The notes beneath the pieces are model-generated. The model was not told the DNA's origin, did no database searches, and saw nothing but the letters and a program-made list of their open reading frames with translations. The position numbers were made by a program, and so were the translations under genes. Source: Hydractinia symbiolongicarpus (Eukaryota; Cnidaria; Hydrozoa; Anthoathecata; Hydractiniidae). Taken from it: a DNA stretch of 64,000 nucleotides. The DNA lies in contig NC_079875.1 in NCBI RefSeq assembly GCF_029227915.1, positions 25,738,001 through 25,802,000 on the forward strand, read 5' to 3'. Numbering within the stretch: the first letter of the stretch is position 1; the number at the start of each line of letters is the position of its first letter. Of this stretch, positions 54,641 through 64,000 are shown one piece after another.

Positions 54641-56050
54641 ATTCTAGTAGATGCAATATCAAAATTTGCAGCAACATCAGCAGGTGAAAATTGATCTGTA
54701 TCTTTTTGGGCAGGTCGATTTAAAAAAACACCTTTTATGGAACAATGATCTTGTACGAAAAAACCTCTATCTGACATAAGTTCATGTTCAGGTCGCACCC
54801 ATTCAAGAACAGCAGTTTCTTCAGTTATAGCGCTGTCACTAATTGAACCAGGATATATGTCACTGAAAAAAAGGCCACTTCCATGTGCTGAGATTCCGAT
54901 TAAAGCTTTACCGGTGACAGTGTTTTTATAGTTAGAAAATATAAGGGAATTAAGTTCAAAGTTTGGAGCATGTTGAAACTTAAATTCTGTACAATCAATA
55001 ACTAAGTCGGTCAACCCATGTCCTGTTCGAACAAAAATATCTGGCATTTTCTTTAATAAAAATCCATCATCTGGTTTTAAGTCCGACTGACTGAAAAGTG
55101 TTTCTAAAAAAACAAGCCATCCAACAAATATCCTATACATTGTGCTTTTACCAACACCTGCCATATAAGCCATAACGCCAAGATGAAGAGAATGACGACA
55201 AATTGTTAAAACACATAAAAGTTCGGTTGCTTTGTTTAATGATCTTTCCCCAGTTCCTTTACAGTCAGGGTATTTTATAATGTGTAAGTATGGTGAAACA
55301 ATTTGAAATAGCAAGTCAAATTTTTCAACGGGCAAACCAGCTAAATATTCTATATTGCTAGATTTCTGTTGTAAGTTGTCATAGGAAAATATATACTTTT
55401 GAAGGTTTAGAATTGTTCCTGTTTTTTCAAGAATTATTTTATTTCGTTTATTAACAAATGATTGCAGGTAGTGGTTTTTAATTTTTAGTAATTTATTTTC
55501 ATGGGTAAGATTCTTTATTTTATTATTTGATTCGTTTATTTTTTTTTAAGTTCTTCAATAATTTTGTCTTTAGATATTAATTTAGCAGATAACTGTCTCT
55601 TTGAGGGTTCTCTTTGTATATGTACTGGCGTAGAATATATTCTTTTAGCAGAAGGTTTTCTCTTTACACTAGATGGTGTACGAAGTGTTTGGATGAATTC
55701 AAATTTTTTTTTTAGCTCCTTAACTTTCATTTTATTTGCTGCACTTTGGGTTTTTTCAAGTCTTTCTTTTGCTCTATTATATTTTTGCTCAATAATAGGA
55801 ATTTGTGACTGGGGTAATGTAACATCAGGAAGAGTGTCATTAATTTTATAACCAGCACTCCAATGTTCACAACATATATATGTGTCCGTTTTTCCAATTA
55901 ACTCCAGCAGTTTTAATAATTTTTTGGTACTCCATTTGTAAATCCTTGGTCCTTGGCAATCTGTAAAATACAAGCTTTTCTCCATTTGAATTTTGTGTTC
56001 GAAAGTTATTATAGCAAAGGGATGACGAGCAGAACCATTTCACCATGTTT
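54607..56050 (-). pseudogene. THAP/DDE_Tnp_4 transposase, copy 2, C-terminus lost
   Basis: THAP finger start MVKWFCSSSLCYNNF (56047 on), with TYICCEHWSAGYKIND in a shifted frame (about 55850-55880), so the finger contains an indel. Coiled coil to 55536, then the DDE core from about 55420: GVGKSTMYRIF, LVIDCTEFKFQHAPNF (first Asp), KALIGISAHGSG, YPGSISDSAI (second Asp), HELMSDRGF, IHVERFIGRVR, ending at the deletion. The segment after the first Asp shows what copy 1 lost. Confidence 0.75.
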
Positions 56051-56237
56051 TAGATAAGTTAAATGTTGTAGAAAAGTATAAATATAAGGAAAGAATATGT
56101 ACTAAAATTAGCAATTTATGCCTCAACTGCGCCCATACGGTATAAACTTTATGAGCAAATGACCGGGAAACCAATAGGCGTAATCGAGTGCAACATAAAC
56201 AAGCTAAAAATTTGTCCCTACAACGACTAAAACAAAA

Positions 56238-56399
56238 ATGGCACCATCAGTTGTAGAAGATTGCGAATGTTTAGTTCGAAGTGATTGGTGGCACGAGTCA
56301 TTGCCAGGAGAAAACTGGATACAGTGTATAAACTGTTCAGCATGGCTTCATGAACTATATTGTTCTTCAGATAAACCTATTTGTGACTTCTGTGACTAA
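56238..56399 (+). CDS. small cysteine-rich (PHD-like) frame
   Basis: 54 codons from ATG to TAA with ECLVRSDWW and WIQCINCSAWLHELYC, then ICDFCD. C-x2-C, a W-x-H-E and a last C-x2-C resemble the C-terminal half-PHD fingers that end several transposase and LINE proteins. It starts 14 bp outside ISL2EU copy 2 and is likely a remnant of another element. Start codon uncertain. Confidence 0.4.
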   Translation: MAPSVVEDCECLVRSDWWHESLPGENWIQCINCSAWLHELYCSSDKPICDFCD

Positions 56400-57339
56400 T
56401 TTTATTTGTTTGTTTTTTATTTTAATTATTTCATACATGGTTAGGATTTTTATAGCTACATTTTACTTTATTTTCATTTAACCTGCTAACTTGTTGCTAC
56501 TAAGTAGTGGTACTAAATTTTACTTTTGTCAGACATGTAAGTTTAAAAACTCGATATTTTCTCCTTTGTTCCTGAATTTCTATAGTAAACCATCTTGCCC
56601 CAAAAGTCCAAAGAAGCGAAAAGCTTGCTAACACGATGGCGATTTTTTGTGGCGGTTAATGTAGCTGCTGAGTTGATATTCAGTTTGACGCAAATATTGT
56701 GTGTCGTATGCCACCCAGATGCATAATTTGTCGAGTTTTGGGTACTGGGAAACAGAAAAGGATTTTTGAAAGCTGCACACAAAACTTTTCTTTTCTCTGG
56801 ATCGGCTAAGATCTGTAAGGCTGGTACGCAGTCTTAAATAATTAAAACTGGCACCAGCTTAACACTTCCCTTTCCACTTTGATACGTTAATTTCAACGAC
56901 TTGATCAGGGCCTTTTTAATGGGATGATCTCTGCAGACTATCCTTGTAAAAAAGGAGATCTTGTACTGAATATAGATCTCTAGAAGGTGTAACCTCTACA
57001 ATTCAAAAACAAAAGAGTCAGTAGACTACTTCCATCATTACAGCTTGCTGTTTTGTTATCTCACAATCAAATTTCATCCAATCATTCCCTGTCAAGCCAA
57101 ACCCCATCCATCGCTTCTCTAAACTCTGTTAGTAATAGGAGTAATAGCAACAATCCCGCAGTTCGACATTTGTGTGCTTGTCCCAGAAGTTAAAAGAATC
57201 GGTGATGATGGCACCAATTCTTTCTAACCCATGATTTCGCGTGTTTTGAACATATTCCTCCAAGGGGAGCTGGTTAGGTTTCCTTAGCTTAACCTAAAAA
57301 AAGAAAGATCTCTTTCCAGTTCCCACGGCTCTGCTGACT
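56400..57339. other. no gene recognised; one LINE-tail-like stretch
   Basis: 56930-57010 (TATCCTTGTAAAAAAGGAG to AAGGTGTAACCTCTAC) is similar to the tail of the USP-encoding LINE and may be an old related tail. 56846-56897 repeats 34266-34325. Confidence 0.35.
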
Positions 57340-57890
57340 GCTATTCGGTTTAAGAGTTTTCACTTCCCTTTTGAAAATTTGATTAAAAATATTCCAGCCA
57401 TTGTAATAAATGTATTCCTATTTCTTTACGAAACAATCAAGACTGTTATTGATTTGTTCAATGCTTGCCGTACATTTTATTCTACTTGTTTCCAAATCAT
57501 TTTTCTGTCAAAAAATCAAGCCTACACTTATGGAAAAATGGATGTCTTTTGAAGAGAGTCTTGTTAAGTCCCTAAATTGAATGAAGTCAGTCTAGTTTCA
57601 CAATACACGTGGGAAAAATTTCTTGAAGCTTGTTCCGCGAATGACAATTATCTATACAAATGGGTTTAACTGAGTCAGTTGGCACTGCTATATGTTCAAA
57701 TAAGTAGAAAATGATTGCGAATGAGGCTCCTTTAGTCAAGCAGAAATTTTTAACCATCCCCATTTCATTCAGGACACTAAAAACACTATGAAATTGTGTC
57801 ACCTAACGTCCATTCTTGCCATAACCAATATTGGTTGCCCTTTTGTGTGATCGCATGACAACCTTTCAACTTACATTTCAGTATTAAAAA
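57340..57890 (-). repeat. host repeat with transposase-like coding; uninterrupted partner of 1090-2010
   Basis: On the minus strand it reads VFSVLNEMGMVKNFCLTKG, CIDNCHSRNKLQEIF and CIVKLD, then decays. It is continuous across the site (57775) where the copy at 1208 has the LINE tail, so it serves as empty site. Transposase family not recognised. Confidence 0.6.
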
Positions 57891-58110
57891 AACTGCTATA
57901 AATATGTGTCCTGTTTAAAATTTATAAGAGTAAAGATTTAAAAAAATAAATTATACATAAAATATGCTCTAACATTACTATAGATATGTTAAAAAGTAGA
58001 AAACTATTCAAAAGAAAAATATTTATAAATAGACAGAGAAAATTATAAACATACCCAAACAGACTATATCCAAACAAATGTGAGAGAGAAGGGTAAATTA
58101 ACTAAGTAAA
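57880..58110 (+). repeat. dispersed repeat, partner at 51690-51930
   Basis: Close match from ACATTTCAGTATTAAAAAAA to GAGAGAAGGGTAAATTA in the same orientation as the partner. Confidence 0.65.
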
Positions 58111-58215
58111 TATTAAAAATATAAAGTTTATTTTATCAAAATTAAAGTAATTCACGTCTGTTAAAGAAGTTCGAGGAAAGTTAAATTACTCAACGATGTT
58201 CAATATTATATGTTC
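58111..58215 (+). repeat. diverged fragment of the BEL/Pao LTR
   Basis: The text TTTATTTTATCAAAATTAAA, then GTTAAAGAAGTTCGAGGAAAG, then AACGATGTTCA follows the LTR at 22938-23018 in order, with many changes. It is probably a relic of an older relative. Confidence 0.5.
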
Positions 58216-59137
58216 AATAATCAAATTTCGTGTATTTCCCCCAACAGACTGTTTTCTGTGTTTCTATTTACACCGAACTGTTATATATTTTTTTGAAAAA
58301 AGTGTATTACGCCTGTAAGAATGTGCACCACGGTTTACCTGGACCGACTGTTCAGCCCTGTGTTAAGAATGGACTGTTTCTTGTGTTTTTATTTAAACAG
58401 AGTCTGCAAGAAAGTTTTTCAAAAGGGTATTATCCCTACACACCTGTGCAACATTGTTTAACTGTACTAAGCGGTCAGCCCATTGCCACGAATAAATTTT
58501 TAACTTTCAGAAAAACTTATTCCGCAAAATAAAATAATATTGACCGAATGTTTTTGCCATGACCGGGTAACAATGGTGTGTAAACTCTATTTTTATTACA
58601 GCTATTGTTGCAGGATAGTTATTTTTTAAAAAGATTATATTACAGTAAAGCACTCCACCTCATTGTGTGAAGCAGTTTACGGCTGTTATTAAACGCTCCA
58701 CAGAGTGTTTATCGCCGGCTCACATCTTGACTTGTGGCTTACCCTGGCGTTTTGACGCCGGGTTTACCCGGCTAGTCTTTAATAATATCGAAATTTGCCC
58801 TTAAAATGCTTTGTTTCATCTTTCTGGTTTTTGGTCACATCTGAAGTGGCGAGATAGACTTGACTGGAACTCGCTACAGAATATGCATCTTTTTCTATCA
58901 TAACTTTGTTTGAAGAAGTGTGTAGAATTCATATTACGATTGTCAAATTTGTTACATTCAAATGTATGCATTAATATATGCTGTGTGTATGTGCATGGTT
59001 GTTCCGTCAATGTAATTAATACGACATGCTGCCAATCGGATTACTTCTTGTTGGTTTTTTTCTCTTCTTCGACTCTGCCTTTGGCTGTTCAACTGATGCA
59101 ACGCTGTTCTCCTCGTCCACGTCAGCAAGCATAGCCA
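58216..59137. other. no gene recognised; strong tandem hairpins at 58743-58775
   Basis: A local direct duplication (GACTGTTTTCTGTGTTTCTA near 58246, and GACTGTTTCTTGTGTTTTTA near 58371). GGCGTTTTGACGCC and GCCGGGTTTACCCGGC follow each other at about 58743-58772 and would form two stable hairpins. No protein recognised. Confidence 0.4.
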
Positions 59138-59886
59138 TTAAAGACCTCTGGCGCCTGTTACTGCAAGTGGAAGTTTTTTTAATTTCGACTTTGACGGCTT
59201 CTCCTCGTCTGATTTTCTATTAAACCGCTGCAAGGATTCCTTCACTTGCCATATACGTCCTTTAAAAATGTTGTTCAACCTCTTATCTCCAACCAACGGC
59301 GAGTTTGTTTCAAGAGTTTCTGCTAACTCAGGACGGTTGAGCCATAGAAAATTTATGACTGTTTTTGAACTTTTTTTTGTTAGCCATTTCTAAATTACGG
59401 AAAAGATAAAAATAATCCTTTAGGTAAACAAATATAAGAGTAAAGTGTAATTTGTATGAAAATACTTACCGATTTAAAATATGAAGCAGTGTGACTGATG
59501 ACGGCTAAAAGGGCAATGCAAATGGAATTGCAGTCATCAGTATTTATACTTTCTTGCATACAAAGTGAACAACAGCATACCCCAGCAATAACCAATTAAA
59601 AAGGCATGTTATGTATTGGAGAGCGTGATGTAAAGAACACAAACAATAAGAAATTCAAGAAAACACAAAAAATGTAAATTCTTAGATATTTCAAATGTTT
59701 TTTTAAATGGCAACAGTTGTTGATACAACAGCACTGTTAACATGTTTCCACGTTCATGCAGCATTGAGTGCAATTGGTCGGAACATTCATTGATAAGAGT
59801 GACCAGTTTAAGTTGATCTCCATTCTTTGAAATTGAAGCTGCAAGTGTTGATTCATCTGCTTGTGCCGTTGCCATAGCTACGTCTT
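59138..59886 (-). CDS. unrecognised spliced gene, two or three exons
   Basis: Exon ending at 59470 (ICIALLAVISHTASYFKS, then donor GTAAGTATT) is separated by an 80-bp intron with acceptor CCGTAATTTAG from the exon 59389-59138, in matching phase: KWLTKKSSKTVINFLWLNR, LETNSPLVGDKRLNNIFKG, IWQVKESLQRFNRKSDEEK and a Lys-rich end to a TAA at 59138. A possible upstream exon starts at 59886 after TTTGTTCTTAG (ADESTLAASISKNGDQLK). No known domain recognised. It could be host or transposon. The first exon's limits are uncertain. Confidence 0.45.
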
Positions 59887-59896
59887 CTAAGAACAA

Positions 59897-60906
59897 AGGT
59901 AATTACTCAAGAACGTAACAGAACTTAAACAAAAGCTAAATCAATAGCACATTGCGTTCATAGATTGGGATGGAATTATAATAAATACAAAATAATAATT
60001 ATTTATTAATTATTATTTTGCTAAAATTTGGCAAATTTCCATTTTAGTCCACTTGTTGTTTCTGATCTTGTGGTGTTCTGTTGTGATCTGTTGGATTGAT
60101 CAAATTTATAGTAGCAGAGGAATCAATGTGAAATAACGAAATACTACTTAAGAAAAAATTTAAAAAAGACTTATGATTATTTGGAAGATAATTTGCTTAT
60201 TTTCAAAAGAGCAATGATGGCAGCGTGACTGTCAATTATTTCACTATACTCAGCAATTATCAACCAAACAGTATTCCTGATTTATTGGTAATATTTTTAG
60301 AATTAAAAAATAAAATCAGGGGCGGATACAGGTTTAAAAAGTCCTTAGACAAAATTTTTCGTGAAGCCAAAAATGTTTTGTCGCAAATGCCCCAATTATC
60401 ATTTTTTAATGTATAATTACCAGACACCTATTTCATAAGAATAAATTGAAAGAAAAAACAACATATATCTAGCTACTTTTTCATAGCAGCTGGTATTCCA
60501 AAATAATGTTTTTTGAAAACTTGAAGGGTTGCATTAAGAACCCATAAAAATCTTCTTTCTTCTTTCTTGCACATCACATAATGTAGAAAACCATGGACAA
60601 ATTGAAACTAACATGAAATGGGTCAAATTGAGCAAATTGTCAAAACCGGCCAATGGAATAATGAATGAATCTATCAAATTTGACATCTAAACATCAGTAT
60701 ACCGGGCTGACATAATAACAAAGAAATATATAAAAACAAAATAAATCCAAAATTAAGAAACTTTTACAGTGAACCTAAGATGTTAGGTGTATAATTACCA
60801 ACTTAAAAGTAAGACTTAGCAAAAGATGAGTAAGTAAAGGTAAGTATGGGTAAGTAAGGATTAAAGTAAATTGTTTAAATATTATTAAGTTTTAAGTGAA
60901 TTTAAA
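59897..60906. other. no gene recognised
   Basis: AT-rich sequence. A palindromic AATAATAATTATTTATTAATTATTATT-like run lies at about 59990-60015. Short repeats of AAGTAAG-type near 60815-60865. No reading frame of note. Confidence 0.4.
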
Positions 60907-63267
60907 TTAACTGTAATCTTCTAGGATCTCGGGCAAAAATATTAAGTACATATCTACCTTTGGAATAATTTCTTGATGAATGTACATTAAGGAAAGGCCA
61001 TTAAGACGATCTTCTGTCATGGTACTACGGCAATAATTTTTTAATCGTCTCAATGATGAAAAACTTCTTTCACATTCACATGAAGTAATAGGGATAGTAG
61101 CAAGAATGCGAATAGCAACATTTATTGACTTTAAAGTTTGAACAATGGTTTCAGGTCTTGTACCCTGATAATCCAAAGCAAACTTTCCCACAGTAAAAAT
61201 CTACAAACCTTTTGAATTTGCTCTTCTAATCTTTATTGGAGTAAACCATTGAAACTACTTTGGCTGGTACAATGCACAATCCATTATACACTACAAAGTT
61301 TTCAAAATTAAACCTCGAGTTAAGTTCACTGTTTAAATGGTCCAAGATTGGTATGGTTAAGGCTTTTTTATAATAATCCTTTGGACTGATAGCAGGTTGG
61401 TTGTCCCTTAATGTTTGACTTCTGATAACCCGTTTCATTTTCTCCTCAACTCCTACACTTTCCGCAACATCTAATGCCTCCTTGTACCTTGAGTTGTGAA
61501 AAAAATCTACATTGTTCCTGCAACTCATATTTGTATTTTTCAAATTAGTGATGTATTAAACATTATCTGTAATATCAATACTTCTACGCAAAGTTGTAAC
61601 ACCATGTGTTAGTGCCAAAACATTTCTGGTCACAACCACAGATACAATGAACTCAAAGGTAGAAATTTCATTAAAAAAGAGTGTGCTTTGGTGGCAGTTT
61701 CATTATTGACAATTTTATTTAAATTAACTGTCATATCATCAAGGGTCACATAAATTGCAACATAAAGTTCCTGAAAATCTTCCATGCCATCAATACGCTC
61801 AATCCACCGTGTTCGGCAGACATCTTTAAGTTTAGACTTATGAGAGTTAGGACAATATTGAATGACATTTTTTTCAAGTTGCCTTTTTTGTGAAAAGTTA
61901 AAGAAGTAGGAAATTTCTTTAATTTTCTTCCAGCGTAATGGAACAAGATTTAGCAACACAAAGGTTTAAACGGTGGCTATGACAATGAACATAAATAGCC
62001 TTTTTGTTAACTGACAGAAGACGAGCTGATAAACCATTTAAATGTCCAGCAACATTACCAGCCCCATCATAACCCTGGCCCCTGCAATTACTAAAATCTA
62101 GATTTAAATTTTGCAGAGCAGACAACATCAGCTGGGCTAAATCTGCACCAGTTAAACCCTCTTTACAATGAAGAAATTTAAGAAAATCTTCCTTGATATT
62201 TCTACTTGAATCAACATAACGGATTACTAAAGAAAGTTGTTCCTTATTAGAACAATCTAAAAGTTTATCAGCCAGGACAGAGAAAAATTTATTCTTCCTA
62301 ATTTCAGAAACAATTTTATTAGTTATTACTTCACCACAACAATTTATTAAATCATTTTGAGTGGTTTTGGAAATATATGTTGCGTTTTTAGGGCATTTTG
62401 ATAAATGCTCTTTTAAATCAGTATCACCACCTCGAACTCGTAAATTCAGCAATTATACAAAATTGCCAGTTCTCCGTACTGAATATTCCCCTGGAGCTGA
62501 ATGATACTTAGCATCATCACGATGTCCTCTTAGTGCAATACCTTTCCGTCCACACAATATGATGGCATCTATAATGGGAATCAGTTTTTTTCGGTTTTCT
62601 AATACAACAGTTTTCCTTTGGTTGTCAATTAAGACATCAATTGGTTGGGATTTACCTTCAACAGCATTTATCAGTGAGGTAAAAGCATCACTATGTATGC
62701 CATTGGGAACATTTTCATGGCGCTTGAAAGCAGCACATGCATCAGGCCAATATGTTAATGGCTCACGTAACAGTTTCATTATTTTATATGCCTTGGTTGG
62801 AAATCTGTCAACATCTTGGCTTGGAGAATAACATAGCCAACTAAATGACTTAAGTCTTTCCCGACGAAAACTTTTAGTTTTTTTTTTAGGAAAAACAAGT
62901 CATCACATTTGTGAACATTTTTTATCAAATTACATAATTCTTCTGGCCTAGGACCTTTACATTTGTCCCTATATCCAGCAACATCCCACTCATTTATTGA
63001 AGAAGTGACAAGAGATGAGCTACCTGCTTTTGATGATGATTCTGAGAAAAATGAAGGAAATAATAAAGGCTTTTGGGAGAAAAAGGATACAGGGGAAGAA
63101 AGATTAGCAGGGGAAGTAAAAGTAGAAGAATTTTTTCCAAAAACTTGGCTGGCATTGGAGGTAGGAATGGAAACCGTTAAACAATTTTTAGAATTATATG
63201 TAGATAAACTTTTTATTGAATCAGTACTATTTATTTTAGTTATCGGCAAACTGTTTTGTGTGGACAT
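60907..63267 (-). pseudogene. hAT-type transposase with DUF4371-like core, broken
   Basis: On the minus strand: Ser-rich start (STQNSLPITKINS), then a TTF-type zinc-finger region (DVAGYRDKCKGPRPEE), SYLCYSPSQ-like text and YWPDACAAFKRHENVPNG (62730 on), DAIILCGRKGIALRGHRDD, IRKNKFFSVLADKLLDCSNK with SVLAD (first acidic site), CRGQGYDGAGNVAGHL (second), AIYVHCHSHRLNLC, and the C-terminal dimerisation part ILATIPITSCECERSFSSLR (about 61070). This is the P52rIPK/ZMYM1-like type of hAT. At least four frameshifts and a TAA at 62453 inactivate it. Terminal repeats were not found. Confidence 0.8.
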
Positions 63268-63303
63268 ACTTTTTACTTTAGGTAATACAAGCTTATCGCT
63301 GCA

Positions 63304-64000
63304 TTAATCGGTCCAAAATGATAGCTTTGCTTGTACTTTATCACTAGCAAAACCCACAGTTTTAATTGTTTTTATAAGTTTTTTTTCATTGGAAAAGGAT
63401 TTATGCTTACTACTATGATTTAACAAAAGTATACAGGGAACAAAATGGTTTGGTTTATAATTTTCACCTGGTCTCGATACATAACCATGCATAACATAAC
63501 AAAGCTCTATGTCAGAAGCTATGTTTTCATTGGGGATTCGAGGTTGAACTTTCTCCGCAAACAATAACTTATAACATGTTTCGCCGCATTCGGGGTATGT
63601 TACATTTATATTGTGATTAATGAGAGTAGAAAGGCCAAGTATGTCAAGAAGACCTGCCCATCTGCCGTTTTTGCAATTATACAGAGCTTCAAATTGCACT
63701 AATTCTGTAAGTGAAGAACCAGGGGGGTAATCTTTATCAGATATAGCCAGGGACATATCAAATACTTGTTTGAAATTCTTAAAAAGTTGGTTATTATTTA
63801 GTTGTCCTTGTTCAAAAATAGAGGGGATGCGTAGAATAAAACTCAGCACGAATAAACAACTCTAAAGAAGTAAGTAACCTTAAATCATGGCACAATGAAC
63901 TGTCACCTGACAACATTAATGATACCGAGCTGTATAAGCAGTTTCCACTTGCTTCAGAGCTAAAACAAGAAAAACAAAGCCAATCTGAGTCTTGTGCCTA
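63304..64000 (-). pseudogene. OTU-like cysteine protease domain, cut by the window edge
   Basis: The minus strand reads FSSEASGNCLYSSVSLML (about 63960-63910), like the OTU Cys box (D-G-N-C-L-F), then LRLLTSLELFIRAEF, and, after a one-base slip in a T run near 63825, LNNNQLFKNF...RWAGLLDILGLSTLI, INVTYPECGE, QPRIPNENIASDIEL and KPNHFVPCILLL with the His box. OTU proteases cleave ubiquitin chains; related vertnin-like domains may be inactive. The frame ends in FWTD with a TAA; the next frame (hAT transposase) continues in the same register 33 bp on. One frameshift and Ser for the usual Asp are the visible defects. Confidence 0.6.

Larger units (their letters stand above)
53880..56223 (+). mobile_element. 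ISL2EU-like DNA transposon, copy 2
   Basis: Both ends carry TTGTAGGGACAAATTTT (left 53880, right complement 56207-56223). The middle keeps parts missing in copy 1 (SWIM CxC, THAP second half, DDE segment after the first Asp), but the 3' ends of both convergent genes are deleted at about 54607, where the two coding strands now abut. Confidence 0.75.

Overview
The window is gene-poor, AT-rich DNA from an invertebrate animal, built almost entirely of transposable elements, many nested in one another. Evidence for an animal: two R2 retrotransposons sit next to pieces of 28S rRNA gene at the R2 insertion site, and there are a BEL/Pao LTR element, a Penelope-like element with a GIY-YIG endonuclease, a DIRS-like tyrosine-recombinase element, RTE- and CR1-like LINEs, two kinds of hAT element, ISL2EU-like and pogo-like DNA transposons, and short (70-215 bp) GT-AG introns. 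I cannot name the species. The mix suits a cnidarian or another aquatic invertebrate. A run of 500 Ns (14001-14500) is an assembly gap of arbitrary size.

Layout. 0-3.8 kb: a PHD-finger fragment, then a host repeat split by the tail of a LINE. 3.9-9.7 kb: a complete hAT element with an intact two-exon transposase, carrying a Penelope-like element between its 5' end and its gene. 10.3-14.0 kb (minus strand): two R2 copies separated and followed by 28S fragments. 15.5-18.0 kb: an ISL2EU-like transposon encoding a SWIM protein and a THAP/DDE transposase. 18.3-19.5 kb: LINE remnants, one in a spliced arrangement. 19.5-31.9 kb: two head-to-tail copies of an unusual LINE. The second is split by a BEL/Pao element (5-bp target duplication CATGT), itself split by a pogo-like transposon that also carries a HIRAN-like gene. 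31.9-46.8 kb: decayed Penelope, CR1-like, DIRS-like, C2H2-finger and RTE-like remnants. 47.6-51.7 kb: the longest copy of the unusual LINE. 52.2-53.2 kb: a multi-exon DUF4806-like gene. 53.9-56.2 kb: a second ISL2EU-like copy. 57.3-58.2 kb: partner repeats of the first kilobases. 59.1-59.9 kb: an unrecognised spliced gene. 60.9-64.0 kb: a decayed hAT (DUF4371 type) with an OTU-like protease domain upstream in the same frame.

The most notable object is the unusual LINE. It has a reverse transcriptase, a zinc knuckle and a restriction-like endonuclease, as in R2/NeSL-type elements, and these run in one frame into a ubiquitin-specific protease (USP, peptidase family C19). The arrangement is seen in three independent copies. 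Its 3' end carries tandem 65-bp units whose hairpin arms change together between copies, followed by further conserved hairpins. An empty site elsewhere in the window fixes the 3' boundary of one tail-only copy. LINEs with Ulp1-type or OTU-type proteases are known to me; a USP domain in a LINE is not, and I flag it as the likely new system.

Almost all coding sequence belongs to selfish elements and most is broken. Apparently intact proteins are the hAT transposase (808 aa), the RLE-tail/USP reading frame of LINE copy A (403 aa, 5'-truncated element), the HIRAN-like protein, and the SWIM protein of ISL2EU copy 1, which lacks two zinc ligands.
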